A stretch of DNA of 6,422 bases from Bacteroidota bacterium (GCA_021790055.1 JAJYIL010000184.1:1-6422); one strand, 5' to 3'; numbered from the stretch's first letter, positions 1 through 6,412 are shown. The notes: generated by a model not told the origin, from the letters alone. Translations and numbers: made by a program.

Positions 1-843
1 TTTAATTTTAATCTGTTCTGCTACATCAATATTAATGCGTAATCCAATGGCGATATCGTTGGTAATATGGGCAGAACCAATAGGAATTACACCACAAGTT
101 AAGATTTCTCCTTCTTCAAAAATTGCTGCTTGGTCAGGAAGATAAGTGCGATTCAAGGATTTGAGGAAGGAATATACGTTAAATTTATCAATAAGAATAT
201 CCGGGCGGCTGTTTATAAAATATCTGCCCGAATATATTTGTTTAAGACGGTATAAAATAATTCTGTGCACTTCCTTATACGTAAAAGATAAAAATCTTTT
301 TGTTGAATCGGTAAATGTTACGGCAACTGCACTATTGCCATTGTCAACCAGCACAGGTGTACCGATATCAATAATATTGTACAACTCCTTTGCCATTTTA
401 CGGGCAATCCGGACACAGCCGTGCGATGATTTCATTTTACCTAAATACCTGTAATAGCCGGAAGTCTTAAGCGCATGGAAGCCAATGCCGAAGTTAAATC
501 CCATCCAGTTAATCATAAGTGTGCTGTCGAACTGCCTGGAATACCATCTTGCAAGCTTAGCTTGAATGACGAACAATCCTTCTTTAGTTTTAATTCCTTC
601 TTCAAGCCTATCGGTTCCGCTGGAGAAACCAAATGATTTCGTCCATCCTTCTTTTGAATGCAGGTATCCTGTCTGCGTTCTTAAGTTTAGTTCAAGAAAA
701 TACGGATGAAGTGTAAAGACAGTATCCCGTAGATAATAGAAGTTCATAGTCTTAGAAGAATCCGTAACATTTCCGTCATTGCAATATGCCAGCTGAAATG
801 TGAAAAGTAGATATGATATTAGAATTCCCTTGTAATAATCCAA
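1..843 (-). CDS. L,D-transpeptidase (YkuD family), exported, C-terminus outside window
   Basis: The frame is open from 876 down to the window edge, so at least 281 residues are visible and the stop is not. Counting from a TTG at 841-843, the catalytic signature is complete: H123, then 16 residues, then S140-H141-G142-C143-V144-R145. This matches the HX14-17[S/T]HGC pattern of L,D-transpeptidases, and Cys143 would be the nucleophile that attacks the L,D bond of the peptidoglycan stem peptide. GTPV (about 160-163) follows, as is usual after the motif. About 110 more residues after the core are unassigned. The N-terminus is a hydrophobic segment (residues 6-20) ending in L18-A19-Y20-C21, which resembles a lipobox, although Tyr at -1 is atypical. 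No ATG precedes residue 33 in this frame, so TTG is the best available start. An ATG at 849-851 with GGAG four bases upstream is in another frame and stops after 10 codons. A small frameshift at the 5' end is therefore also possible. The family call is firm; the start is not. Confidence 0.82.
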   Translation of the reverse strand, partial: MDYYKGILISYLLFTFQLAYCNDGNVTDSSKTMNFYYLRDTVFTLHPYFLELNLRTQTGYLHSKEGWTKSFGFSSGTDRLEEGIKTKEGLFVIQAKLARWYSRQFDSTLMINWMGFNFGIGFHALKTSGYYRYLGKMKSSHGCVRIARKMAKELYNIIDIGTPVLVDNGNSAVAVTFTDSTKRFLSFTYKEVHRIILYRLKQIYSGRYFINSRPDILIDKFNVYSFLKSLNRTYLPDQAAIFEEGEILTCGVIPIGSAHITNDIAIGLRINIDVAEQIKIK

Positions 844-876
844 AGCTGCATTATTCTCCGTTAAATATTTTTGCCT

Positions 877-1044
877 TCATTTTTTCATAGAAGATATTAT
901 ATAGTATTCTCTGTCAGATTGTGAAGCCTTTGCCAGCCGTTCTGATATAGCTTCAATGCGAAGCGTGCATAGTTTGCCGTCAACATTAATTTTAATTTCA
1001 TCATCGGGAAAAATAATTTCTTTTACCTAATGATATTTTTTCAT
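877..1044 (-). pseudogene. DUF2442-like small gene, interrupted by TAG and truncated
   Basis: An ATG at 1042-1044 begins M-K-K-Y-H and then meets TAG at 1027-1029. The same frame continues after the TAG for 49 more codons (VKEIIFPDDEIKINVDGK, then ISERLAKASQSDREYYIIS) to a TGA at 877-879. The YHxVKE opening, the acidic middle and the ERLxxASxxxREYY segment resemble the first two thirds of DUF2442 proteins, recognised from memory. The usual Trp/Pro-containing tail (W-P-x-I-D-E-D-L-S) is absent, and the other frames do not restore it. There is no ATG, GTG or TTG soon after the TAG from which the rest could be translated. The gene overlaps the preceding remnant through ATGA, a sign of former translational coupling. 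The function of the family is not established. The most likely reading is a decaying gene; recoding of TAG is much less likely. Confidence 0.55.
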
Positions 1045-1151
1045 CTCAGCTTCCTTCTCTGAAATTCATCCCATTCACTTTCTATCATTTCAAAATACTC
1101 TAATATAATTTTCTTCACTATTAATTTATCTTTAACAACTTTGGCTCCCAT
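1041..1151 (-). pseudogene. DUF4160-like C-terminal remnant
   Basis: This is a 36-codon reading frame starting at ATG 1149-1151, three bases after the uvrC stop, and ending in a TGA that overlaps the ATG of the next remnant. The peptide (GAKVVKDKLIVKKIILEYFE, then ESEWDEFQ) resembles the C-terminal helix of DUF4160 proteins, with a basic stretch followed by an amphipathic helix ending in EW/NW plus acidic residues. The N-terminal half of that family, with its P-H-F-H-V type motif, is missing, and an in-frame TAA at 1161-1163 inside uvrC closes the frame upstream. DUF4160 and DUF2442 genes are commonly neighbours in this order, which supports the call through context. The match is weak on its own; the piece could be an unrelated micro-ORF that happens to fit. 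No function should be assigned. Confidence 0.42.
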
Positions 1152-1153
1152 CT

Positions 1154-2977
1154 TCAATTTTTATTTTCTCCAAAATATTTCAAAATGATTTCTGCTTTTT
1201 TCCTGCCGACAATTTTTTCAAGCTGTTCGAGGTTTGAGCTCTTGACCTCTGAAACGCTTCCCAGTTCTTTCAAAAGGGAATTAGCTGCCGATGGACCTAT
1301 CCCTTTTATTTCAGTTAATTCGGTTTGAATGGTCCGCTTGCTTCTTCGAGTTCTATGGAAAGTGATGGCAAAGCGGTGGGCTTCATCCCTTACCTGCTGC
1401 AACAACTTTAACCCGGAAGAGGTTTTGGGGATCGAAGCAGGATCGGGCTGTCCGGGGAAAAATACTTCTTCAAGCCGTTTAGCTAAACCGATTATGTTGT
1501 ATTTTTTAATTTCAAGCTTGCAGAGAACTTCCACTGCGCTCGAAAGCTGACCTTTGCCGCCGTCCACCATTATTAAATCTGGCAGTACTCCGTTCTGTTC
1601 TAAAAGTTTGGAATATCTTCTACGAATTACTTCGCGCATGCTCGAAAAATCATCCGGTCCTTCAACTTCCTTGATTATGAATTTTCTGTATTCGCTTTTT
1701 TTAGGCTTGCCGTCTTCAAACACAACCATGCTTGCAACAGTGTCTGTGCCTTGCAGGTTTGAAATATCAAAGCATTCGATTTTTCTCGGAAGCGCGTTCA
1801 GCCTAAGGTCACGTTGAAGCGCAGCTACGGCATATGGAACGCGTCCTTCCCTCTTCATTTTTTGTATCTGGATTTCTTTTAACTGGAAGACCGCATTCTC
1901 TTTGCACATCTTAACAAGGGAATTTAAACTTCCGCGCTTTGGAACTGTAATTCTAACTTTCTTTTCTGCCCTTAATGAAAGCCATTCCATTAGTGCGCCT
2001 GCATCTGCCGGCTCTATTTCAACAACAATCTCTTCAGGAATTTCTACAAACTCGCCGTAATAAAATCTGATTGCTGCGGAATAAATTTCCGCATCCTCGG
2101 CATTCTCCTCGATGCTTAGCTTTAGCTGCTTCTTTGCAATAAGCTTACCGGCTCTTATATTGAAAACCGAACAAGCGGAGTCTCTGCCTTCATAGGCAAT
2201 CGAGATAATGTCGCGGTCTTCAAAGTCATCGCTCACAATTTTTTGCTTTGAAGAAATTGCCTCAAGCTGACTTATCTTATCCCTGATGTCTGCTGCCTGT
2301 TCAAATTCAAGCGCGTCGACTGCAGCTTGCATTCTTTCTTTTAACTCTTTAATAAGCTCGTCGGTCTTTCCTTTTAAAACCTTTATTACGCCGTTTACCC
2401 GCTCAGTGTATGCTTCTTCTGAAATAAAGCCTTCGCAAGGTCCATCGCATTTATGGATATGATAATCAAGGCATACCTTGTATTTTTTCTTCGCGATTGC
2501 CTCTTCATCAATTTTTAGCTTGCAGTTCCTGATCTTAAAAATCTGCTTTATCATTCTAAGGGACGACTTCATATTCTTAACATCAGTATATGGACCGAAA
2601 TACTTTGATCCGTCGCGGACGATTGTGCGTGTCGGATAAATTTGGGGGTACATCTCTTTTGTTACCCTTATGAAAGGATAAGACTTGTCGTCCTTCAGGT
2701 TTACATTATACCGAGGCTTGTATTCCTTTATTAAATTATTCTCAAGTACTAAAGCTTCCACTTCATTATCGGTAACGATAATTTCAAGATCGCTTATCTT
2801 GCTTACAAGCGCCAGAGTTTTAGGAGAGTCCACGCTGTTATGAAAGTAGCTTCTTACCCGGTTCTTTAAATTGATTGCCTTGCCAACGTAGATAACTTTC
2901 TCCTTCTCATTCTTGAACTGGTATACGCCGGACTTATCTGGCAGGTTTTGAAGCTTTGATTCCAATACCGGGTTCAT
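1154..2977 (-). CDS. uvrC: UvrABC system protein C (excinuclease ABC subunit C)
   Basis: This is the nuclease subunit of nucleotide excision repair. It joins the UvrB-damaged-DNA complex in the cytoplasm and cuts 3' and then 5' of the lesion. The 607 residues match the usual family length and the domain order is complete. The GIY-YIG nuclease is at about 13-95 (G17-V18-Y19, Y30-V31-G32, R40, and E79 in EALVLENNLIK). Four cysteines, C152, C169, C177 and C181, have the spacing expected of the Fe-S-type cluster found in many UvrC proteins. The UVR domain that contacts UvrB is at about 204-239 (ALEFEQAADIRDKI). The RNase H-like 5' nuclease is at about 380-545, with D404 (CFDISN), D472 (VDGGKGQ) and H534 (DEAHRFA). 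Helix-hairpin-helix repeats are at about 553-605 (IKGIGPSAANSLL). The ATG at 2975-2977 gives the correct N-terminus; upstream GGAAAAG is only a weak ribosome binding site. No defect is seen. It lies downstream of glgC but across a 376-base repeat-rich gap, so it probably has its own promoter. Confidence 0.98.
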   Translation of the reverse strand: MNPVLESKLQNLPDKSGVYQFKNEKEKVIYVGKAINLKNRVRSYFHNSVDSPKTLALVSKISDLEIIVTDNEVEALVLENNLIKEYKPRYNVNLKDDKSYPFIRVTKEMYPQIYPTRTIVRDGSKYFGPYTDVKNMKSSLRMIKQIFKIRNCKLKIDEEAIAKKKYKVCLDYHIHKCDGPCEGFISEEAYTERVNGVIKVLKGKTDELIKELKERMQAAVDALEFEQAADIRDKISQLEAISSKQKIVSDDFEDRDIISIAYEGRDSACSVFNIRAGKLIAKKQLKLSIEENAEDAEIYSAAIRFYYGEFVEIPEEIVVEIEPADAGALMEWLSLRAEKKVRITVPKRGSLNSLVKMCKENAVFQLKEIQIQKMKREGRVPYAVAALQRDLRLNALPRKIECFDISNLQGTDTVASMVVFEDGKPKKSEYRKFIIKEVEGPDDFSSMREVIRRRYSKLLEQNGVLPDLIMVDGGKGQLSSAVEVLCKLEIKKYNIIGLAKRLEEVFFPGQPDPASIPKTSSGLKLLQQVRDEAHRFAITFHRTRRSKRTIQTELTEIKGIGPSAANSLLKELGSVSEVKSSNLEQLEKIVGRKKAEIILKYFGENKN

Positions 2978-3079
2978 TTCTTTTCCATAACTTTTCCAAT
3001 TACCTGCAGCAACATAAATAAAATATTTTTATGATAAAGTGTAGATTGACAAGGATTGATGGAGGCAGACAGTGTAAAG

Positions 3080-3118
3080 GTATAGGGTATAAGCGTATAA
3101 GGGTATAAGCGTATAGTC
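3080..3118. repeat. Tandem octamer repeat, unit GTATAAG(C/G)
   Basis: Consecutive units are GTATAGG (3080-3086, one base short), GTATAAGC (3087-3094), GTATAAGG (3095-3102), GTATAAGC (3103-3110) and a degenerate GTATAGTC (3111-3118). The eighth base alternates C and G in the three full copies, so a 16-base period is also visible. The same GGTATAA core recurs at 3272-3278 and 3279-3285, and inverted at 3301-3316, which suggests that one repeat family has spread across the spacer. It does not code for anything plausible. Confidence 0.85.
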
Positions 3119-3150
3119 CATTCGTGATGTAATCTTGTGTAAAATGGAAA

Positions 3151-3213
3151 GGAAATTGAGTATTGAGTGTTGAAAATTTCCAATGCTCAATACTCAACTT
3201 TCAATTCTCAATT
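3151..3213. repeat. Long inverted repeat built from heptamer units (ATTGAGT / CTCAATA)
   Basis: The left arm 3156-3167 (TTGAGTATTGAG) is the exact reverse complement of the right arm 3186-3197. The stem extends inward through two G-T wobbles to 3172/3181 and on through AAA/TTT at the tip. It extends outward, with one mismatch and one wobble, to 3151/3202, giving a 52-base hairpin with almost no loop. The arms are tandem heptamers: ATTGAGT twice at 3155-3168, then GTTGAAA on the left. On the right are CTCAATA, CTCAACT, TTCAATT and CTCAATT at 3186-3213. The right arm therefore runs beyond the hairpin. No T-run follows on either strand that would make it a standard terminator. Confidence 0.88.
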
Positions 3214-3269
3214 AGTTTCGTTCTTTCTTACGGCTTGCCGCTATGCGGGCTATCCTAACTTTTAGAATA

Positions 3270-3316
3270 AAGGTATAAGGTATAAGACTGGGAGATTAAT
3301 GTATACCATATACCTT
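3270..3316. repeat. Inverted repeat AAGGTATAaGGTATA with 17-base loop, downstream of glgC
   Basis: The arm at 3270-3284 and the reverse complement of 3302-3316 agree at 14 of 15 positions; the mismatch is central. Each arm is itself a near-direct repeat of GGTATA. The structure begins 38 bases past the glgC stop in the direction of transcription, so it could fold in the 3' end of the glgC transcript and protect it or end it. The stem is AT-rich, and only a short U-containing stretch (CCTTTATTCT) follows, so I do not call it a terminator. Confidence 0.72.
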
Positions 3317-3353
3317 GGTGCCCGGATAATACTCGTCTAATTCAACTTGCAAA

Positions 3354-4598
3354 CTAAATTGGTAGTACCTGGTTTTTGCCGATTACGACAATTCCGCTGT
3401 TGGTAACTGTAAATTTCTTCCTGTCGCTTTCAAGATCGAATCCGATCTCATATCCCTCAGGCACATTTATATTCTTATCCAGTATTGCCCGTCGTATTCT
3501 TGCATGCCTGCCTATGTTACAGTTGTTCATTATAATGGAGTCAGTTACATATGAAAAGCTGTTTACTCTTACATTAGGTCCAAGAAGAGAGCGCTCAACC
3601 AAGCCGCCGGATACAATCGAACCGTCGCAGATTAAAGAATTCAGGGTGCGTCCGACTCGCTCGCCTTCGTGCGATACGGTCTTTGCGGGCGGGAATTGAT
3701 ACTGGTGGGTTCTTATAGACCAATTGTGGTCATATAAATTAAATTCCGGCGTAATGGCTATTAGGTCCATGCTTGCGTCGTAGTAGCTGTCGATTGTTCC
3801 AATATCCTTCCAGTATGATTTTGTCTTCTTATTCTCATCCAAAAACTTGTAGGCTAAAACGTTCCTATTAGATTTTACCATGAAAGGAATAACATCTTTC
3901 CCAAAGTCATGAGCTTTAATTTTTTGAGCTTCCATCTCGCTGAATACTTCTCTTAACGCTTTGGCGTTGAAAGCATAAATACCCATATTAACAAAGCTAT
4001 AGCCGGGGCTGTCGGGTATCTCCGGCGGAGTTGTAGGCTTCTCTATAAATGAATTTACATTATGACTTTCGTCGACGCCTACAATGCCGAACCTGCTCGC
4101 TTCTTCTTTCGGTACTTCGATGCAGGCGATCGAGAGATCCGCTTTAAGGTCTACATGGAATTGAAGCATCTTCATGTAATCCATTTTATAAATATGATCG
4201 CCGCTAAGCAATAGCACCCAGCTAACGCTCTTGCTGTCGTTATACAGATTTATATTCTGATAAATTGCATTTGCTGTACCGAGATACCAATCGTTGTTGA
4301 ATTTTCTCTGCGGCGGAATTGAATAAATAAATTCTCCGAGTTCGGGATTAAAAATACTCCACGCCTCAAGCAAATGCTGGTTAAGCGAATCGGATTTATA
4401 TTGAACTAAAACGTAAACCCGCCTTAAGCCGGAGTTCAGGCAGTTTGAAAGCGCAAAGTCAATTATGCGGTACTTGCCGCCGAAAGGAACCGACGGCTTG
4501 CTTCGGTAGGCAGTAAGCGGGTAAAGCCTTTCACCTTGTCCGCCTGCCAGTATCATAGTAATTGTCTCTCTAAGTATCGACGATCCAGGAAAAATCAT
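3354..4598 (-). CDS. glgC: Glucose-1-phosphate adenylyltransferase (ADP-glucose pyrophosphorylase)
   Basis: This enzyme makes ADP-glucose and pyrophosphate from ATP and glucose 1-phosphate, the committed step of bacterial glycogen synthesis in the cytoplasm. The 414 residues are close to the family norm and align along the whole length with E. coli GlgC. The nucleotide-binding loop is at 16-24 (ILAGGQGER). SKPSVPFGGKYRIIDFALSN follows at 33-52, where K34 corresponds to the lysine linked to fructose-1,6-bisphosphate activation in E. coli. SGDHIYK carries the catalytic D134. K187 in FIEKP is the glucose-1-phosphate lysine. HDFGKDVIP and YWKDIGT follow. The C-terminal part is the left-handed beta-helix domain (NSLICDGSIVSG, RVNSFSYVTDSII, IRRAILDKNINVPEG). 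A later Met15 is possible as a start, but AGGAGAGG just ahead of the ATG at 4596-4598 supports the longer form. No glycogen synthase or branching enzyme is visible nearby, so it is not in a local glg operon here. Allosteric behaviour cannot be read reliably. Confidence 0.97.
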   Translation of the reverse strand: MIFPGSSILRETITMILAGGQGERLYPLTAYRSKPSVPFGGKYRIIDFALSNCLNSGLRRVYVLVQYKSDSLNQHLLEAWSIFNPELGEFIYSIPPQRKFNNDWYLGTANAIYQNINLYNDSKSVSWVLLLSGDHIYKMDYMKMLQFHVDLKADLSIACIEVPKEEASRFGIVGVDESHNVNSFIEKPTTPPEIPDSPGYSFVNMGIYAFNAKALREVFSEMEAQKIKAHDFGKDVIPFMVKSNRNVLAYKFLDENKKTKSYWKDIGTIDSYYDASMDLIAITPEFNLYDHNWSIRTHQYQFPPAKTVSHEGERVGRTLNSLICDGSIVSGGLVERSLLGPNVRVNSFSYVTDSIIMNNCNIGRHARIRRAILDKNINVPEGYEIGFDLESDRKKFTVTNSGIVVIGKNQVLPI

Positions 4599-4600
4599 AA

Positions 4601-4608
4601 CCTCTCCT
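4601..4608 (-). promoter_or_regulatory. Ribosome binding site of glgC
   Basis: The minus strand reads AGGAGAGG with its last base two bases before the ATG; the AGGAG core sits five bases upstream of it. It is the only strong Shine-Dalgarno site in the window and decides the glgC start in favour of the ATG at 4598 rather than Met15. Confidence 0.8.
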
Positions 4609-4621
4609 AAAATGTATTTTT

Positions 4622-4650
4622 AATATATGTAAATATGATTTGTTTGGCAA
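4622..4650 (-). promoter_or_regulatory. Predicted sigma70-like promoter of glgC
   Basis: On the minus strand, TTGCCA (4645-4650) and TATATT (4622-4627) are separated by exactly 17 bases, each hexamer one base from consensus. Transcription would start at about 4615, leaving a leader of about 16 bases that is almost entirely the ribosome binding site. This leaves no room for a riboswitch or attenuator, so control of glgC would be at initiation or through the enzyme itself. Confidence 0.6.
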
Positions 4651-4671
4651 TTGCACTTCATATTAAATTTG
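4643..4671 (+). promoter_or_regulatory. Predicted Bacteroidota-type promoter of the M1 peptidase gene
   Basis: TTTG at 4643-4646 and TAAATTTG at 4664-4671 fit the -33 TTTG and -7 TAnnTTTG pattern with 17 bases between. Another TTTG at 4639-4642 would give 21 bases. The start would fall about 4676-4680, leaving a leader of roughly 15 bases with no Shine-Dalgarno site, which is common in Bacteroidota. The upstream element lies on top of the glgC -35 hexamer and beside the palindrome GCAATTGC at 4647-4654. In AT-rich DNA such matches arise by chance, so confidence is moderate. Confidence 0.45.
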
Positions 4672-4693
4672 TGTTATTTATTAAATTTTGAAA

Positions 4694-6412
4694 ATGAAAA
4701 GAAATTTGAAAATTATATTAACACTGCTTTCTGTTTCAATAATCTTTATCGGCTGGAAATCGAATACAATATGGGAAACAGGTACAACTGAAATTAATAA
4801 GCAAAGCTATTTAAGCCGCCTTACTGCATCTAATGATTTATCTACAGATGATAACGTTCCGGCAGGATACATTTTAAGCAGCCAGTATAAAATAAATGTC
4901 CTCCATTACTATCTCAATTTCCATCTTTATCCAAAAAGGAAACTGCTGAAGGGTGACGCCACGATAACCGGTCTGCTGCTTGATAAAAACATGAGGCAGA
5001 TCGATCTGAACTTTTATGACAACATGAAAATTTCCAGCCTCGAGCTGAACGGCAAGAGTTCTAACTATACAGACAAAGGTACTACATTGTCAATCCCGCT
5101 TAATCAAACGACTGATGATTCCTTTAACGTTCATATTACTTACGAGGGAACTCCGAGAAGAGTCGGCTTATCTTCATTTGTTTTCGGCGAGATAAACGGA
5201 CAGTCATGCGTGTATAATTTAAGCGAGCCAAATTATGCTTCAACATTTTTTCCATGCAATGACATTCCTTCGGATAAGGCTCTGTTTGATATTAAAATTA
5301 CAAACGATTCTTCCGAAGTCTCTGCATCCAACGGCAAACTGGTTAGTATAACGACGAATGATTCGCGGCGGACTTATTACTGGAAAACAATTTATCCTAC
5401 CTCAACTTACCTGGTTTGTCTTTATTCATCGGACTACAAAACCTTTTCACAGAAATATATTTCGAAGAACAAGGCGGACACGATGTCCATTGTGTATTAT
5501 GCTTTTCCAGACCAGCTAAAAAAAGCTGAAAAAGATTTTCCTGTTAATCTCGATATAATGAACTACTTCTCAAAAACTTTCGGCGAATATCCTTTCATAA
5601 AAGAAAAATATGGAGTCGCAGAAATTTTATGGCAGCTTGGAGCAATGGAAACTCAAACACTTACTGCAATCGGCTCTAACTTTGTGGGTGGCAGACAGTT
5701 CTTCACCGATATTTATGCCCACGAGCTTTCGCATCACTGGTTCGGTGACGCAGTGGGACCCAAGACGTGGAAGGACATCTGGCTTAACGAGGGATTTGCA
5801 ACTTACTGCGAGGCTCTCTGGGCAGAACATTTAGGCGGTGCGGGCTCACTTCAATCCAGTATGATGGACAAATTCCAGGATGACTTTCCCGGAACTGTTT
5901 ACAACCCTGTCGATCTTTTCGGCAGCACGGTTTACAACAAAGGCGCCTGGGTGCTTCATATGCTACGTCATGAAGTAGGCGACTCGGTGTTCTTCAAAAT
6001 CTTAAGAAGCTATTATCAGAAGTTCAAGTATAAAAGCGCATCTACTAAAGACTTTGAAGAAGAGTGCGAAAAAGTTTTCGGTAAAAGCTTAAGTTACTTC
6101 TTTGAGCAATGGGTATTCGATGGAACCGGCATTATCGATCTTAATTATAAATGGAGCGTGGAAAAGGAAATTGATTCCTATAATGTGGTGCTTAATCTTG
6201 ATCAAATTCAAAAAGGATACCCGGTCTATCAATTTCCTATCGATGTTAAGTTCCAATTTAATGACATGACTTCCATGGTTAAAACATTTCGAATAGACAG
6301 CCGTCAAAAGCTTTTGGAAATTAGCTTCGGCAAAAAGCCGGACGGAATTACTCTTGATCCTGGCAACTGGCTGCTTGCAAAAATACAACCGGAAAAGAAT
6401 AGTGCCGAATAA
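4694..6412 (+). CDS. Exported M1-family zinc metallopeptidase (aminopeptidase N-like, short form)
   Basis: It is a zinc-dependent peptidase expected to remove N-terminal residues from peptides outside the cytoplasm. I start at ATG 4694-4696 (572 residues). A TTG two codons earlier would add Met-Lys but has no supporting site. Residues 2-6 are basic and 7-20 hydrophobic, giving a signal peptide or anchor with no lipobox cysteine. The N-terminal beta-saddle domain (about 45-240) contains the YKINVLHYYLNFHL strand typical of M1. The catalytic domain has G316-A317-M318-E319-T320 in place of the usual GAMEN, then the zinc motif H343-E344-L345-S346-H347 with E366 (WLNEGFA) as third ligand after 18 residues. 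Y414 in VYNKGAWVLHMLR is the probable transition-state tyrosine. All catalytic residues are present. The protein ends soon after the helical region and a small beta domain, lacking the large C-terminal domain of E. coli PepN, and shows no evident type IX sorting domain. Peptide preference is unknown. Confidence 0.92.
   Translation: MKRNLKIILTLLSVSIIFIGWKSNTIWETGTTEINKQSYLSRLTASNDLSTDDNVPAGYILSSQYKINVLHYYLNFHLYPKRKLLKGDATITGLLLDKNMRQIDLNFYDNMKISSLELNGKSSNYTDKGTTLSIPLNQTTDDSFNVHITYEGTPRRVGLSSFVFGEINGQSCVYNLSEPNYASTFFPCNDIPSDKALFDIKITNDSSEVSASNGKLVSITTNDSRRTYYWKTIYPTSTYLVCLYSSDYKTFSQKYISKNKADTMSIVYYAFPDQLKKAEKDFPVNLDIMNYFSKTFGEYPFIKEKYGVAEILWQLGAMETQTLTAIGSNFVGGRQFFTDIYAHELSHHWFGDAVGPKTWKDIWLNEGFATYCEALWAEHLGGAGSLQSSMMDKFQDDFPGTVYNPVDLFGSTVYNKGAWVLHMLRHEVGDSVFFKILRSYYQKFKYKSASTKDFEEECEKVFGKSLSYFFEQWVFDGTGIIDLNYKWSVEKEIDSYNVVLNLDQIQKGYPVYQFPIDVKFQFNDMTSMVKTFRIDSRQKLLEISFGKKPDGITLDPGNWLLAKIQPEKNSAE

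Larger units (their letters stand above)
2978..3353. other. Gene-free, repeat-rich spacer between glgC and uvrC
   Basis: No credible gene lies in this 376-base interval. Short open frames exist on the minus strand, but they translate the repeats themselves (Tyr/Pro/Leu-rich output). The interval contains, from left to right, an AT-rich uvrC leader, an octamer tandem repeat, a heptamer-built hairpin, a short GC-rich hairpin (CCGC-TAT-GCGG at 3238-3248) and a second long inverted repeat near the glgC stop. It should include the 3' end of the glgC transcript and the uvrC promoter. I find no hairpin followed by a clean T-run on either strand and no convincing -35/-10 pair for uvrC. Confidence 0.75.

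Noticed and set aside
146..454. Plus-strand open frame of 102 codons
   Set aside because: It is antisense to the L,D-transpeptidase and covers the catalytic motif. The minus strand carries a recognised family and this frame shows none.
1329..1817. Plus-strand frames of 73 and 87 codons inside uvrC
   Set aside because: They are antisense to the highly conserved nuclease domain of uvrC, with no independent support.
3046..3053. TTGTCA on the minus strand considered as the uvrC -35 element
   Set aside because: No acceptable -10 hexamer lies 16-18 bases downstream; the AT-rich matches occur at wrong spacing.
2974..3197. Two overlapping minus-strand frames of 65-69 codons upstream of uvrC, one overlapping its start through ATGA
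   Set aside because: Much of their sequence is a translation of the octamer and heptamer repeats (Tyr-Pro-Leu rich). There is no recognisable domain and no ribosome site.
3231..3240. Palindrome CGGCTTGCCG considered as a terminator or operator
   Set aside because: The stem is four base pairs with a two-base loop and there is no T-run, so it is too short to call alone.
3080..3316. Repeat block considered as a CRISPR array
   Set aside because: Units are 7-8 bases and directly adjacent, without 25-40 base repeats or unique spacers, and no cas gene is present.
5610..6388. Other-frame and antisense reading frames inside the M1 peptidase gene
   Set aside because: They overlap the zinc-binding and C-terminal coding region, and their products resemble nothing known.
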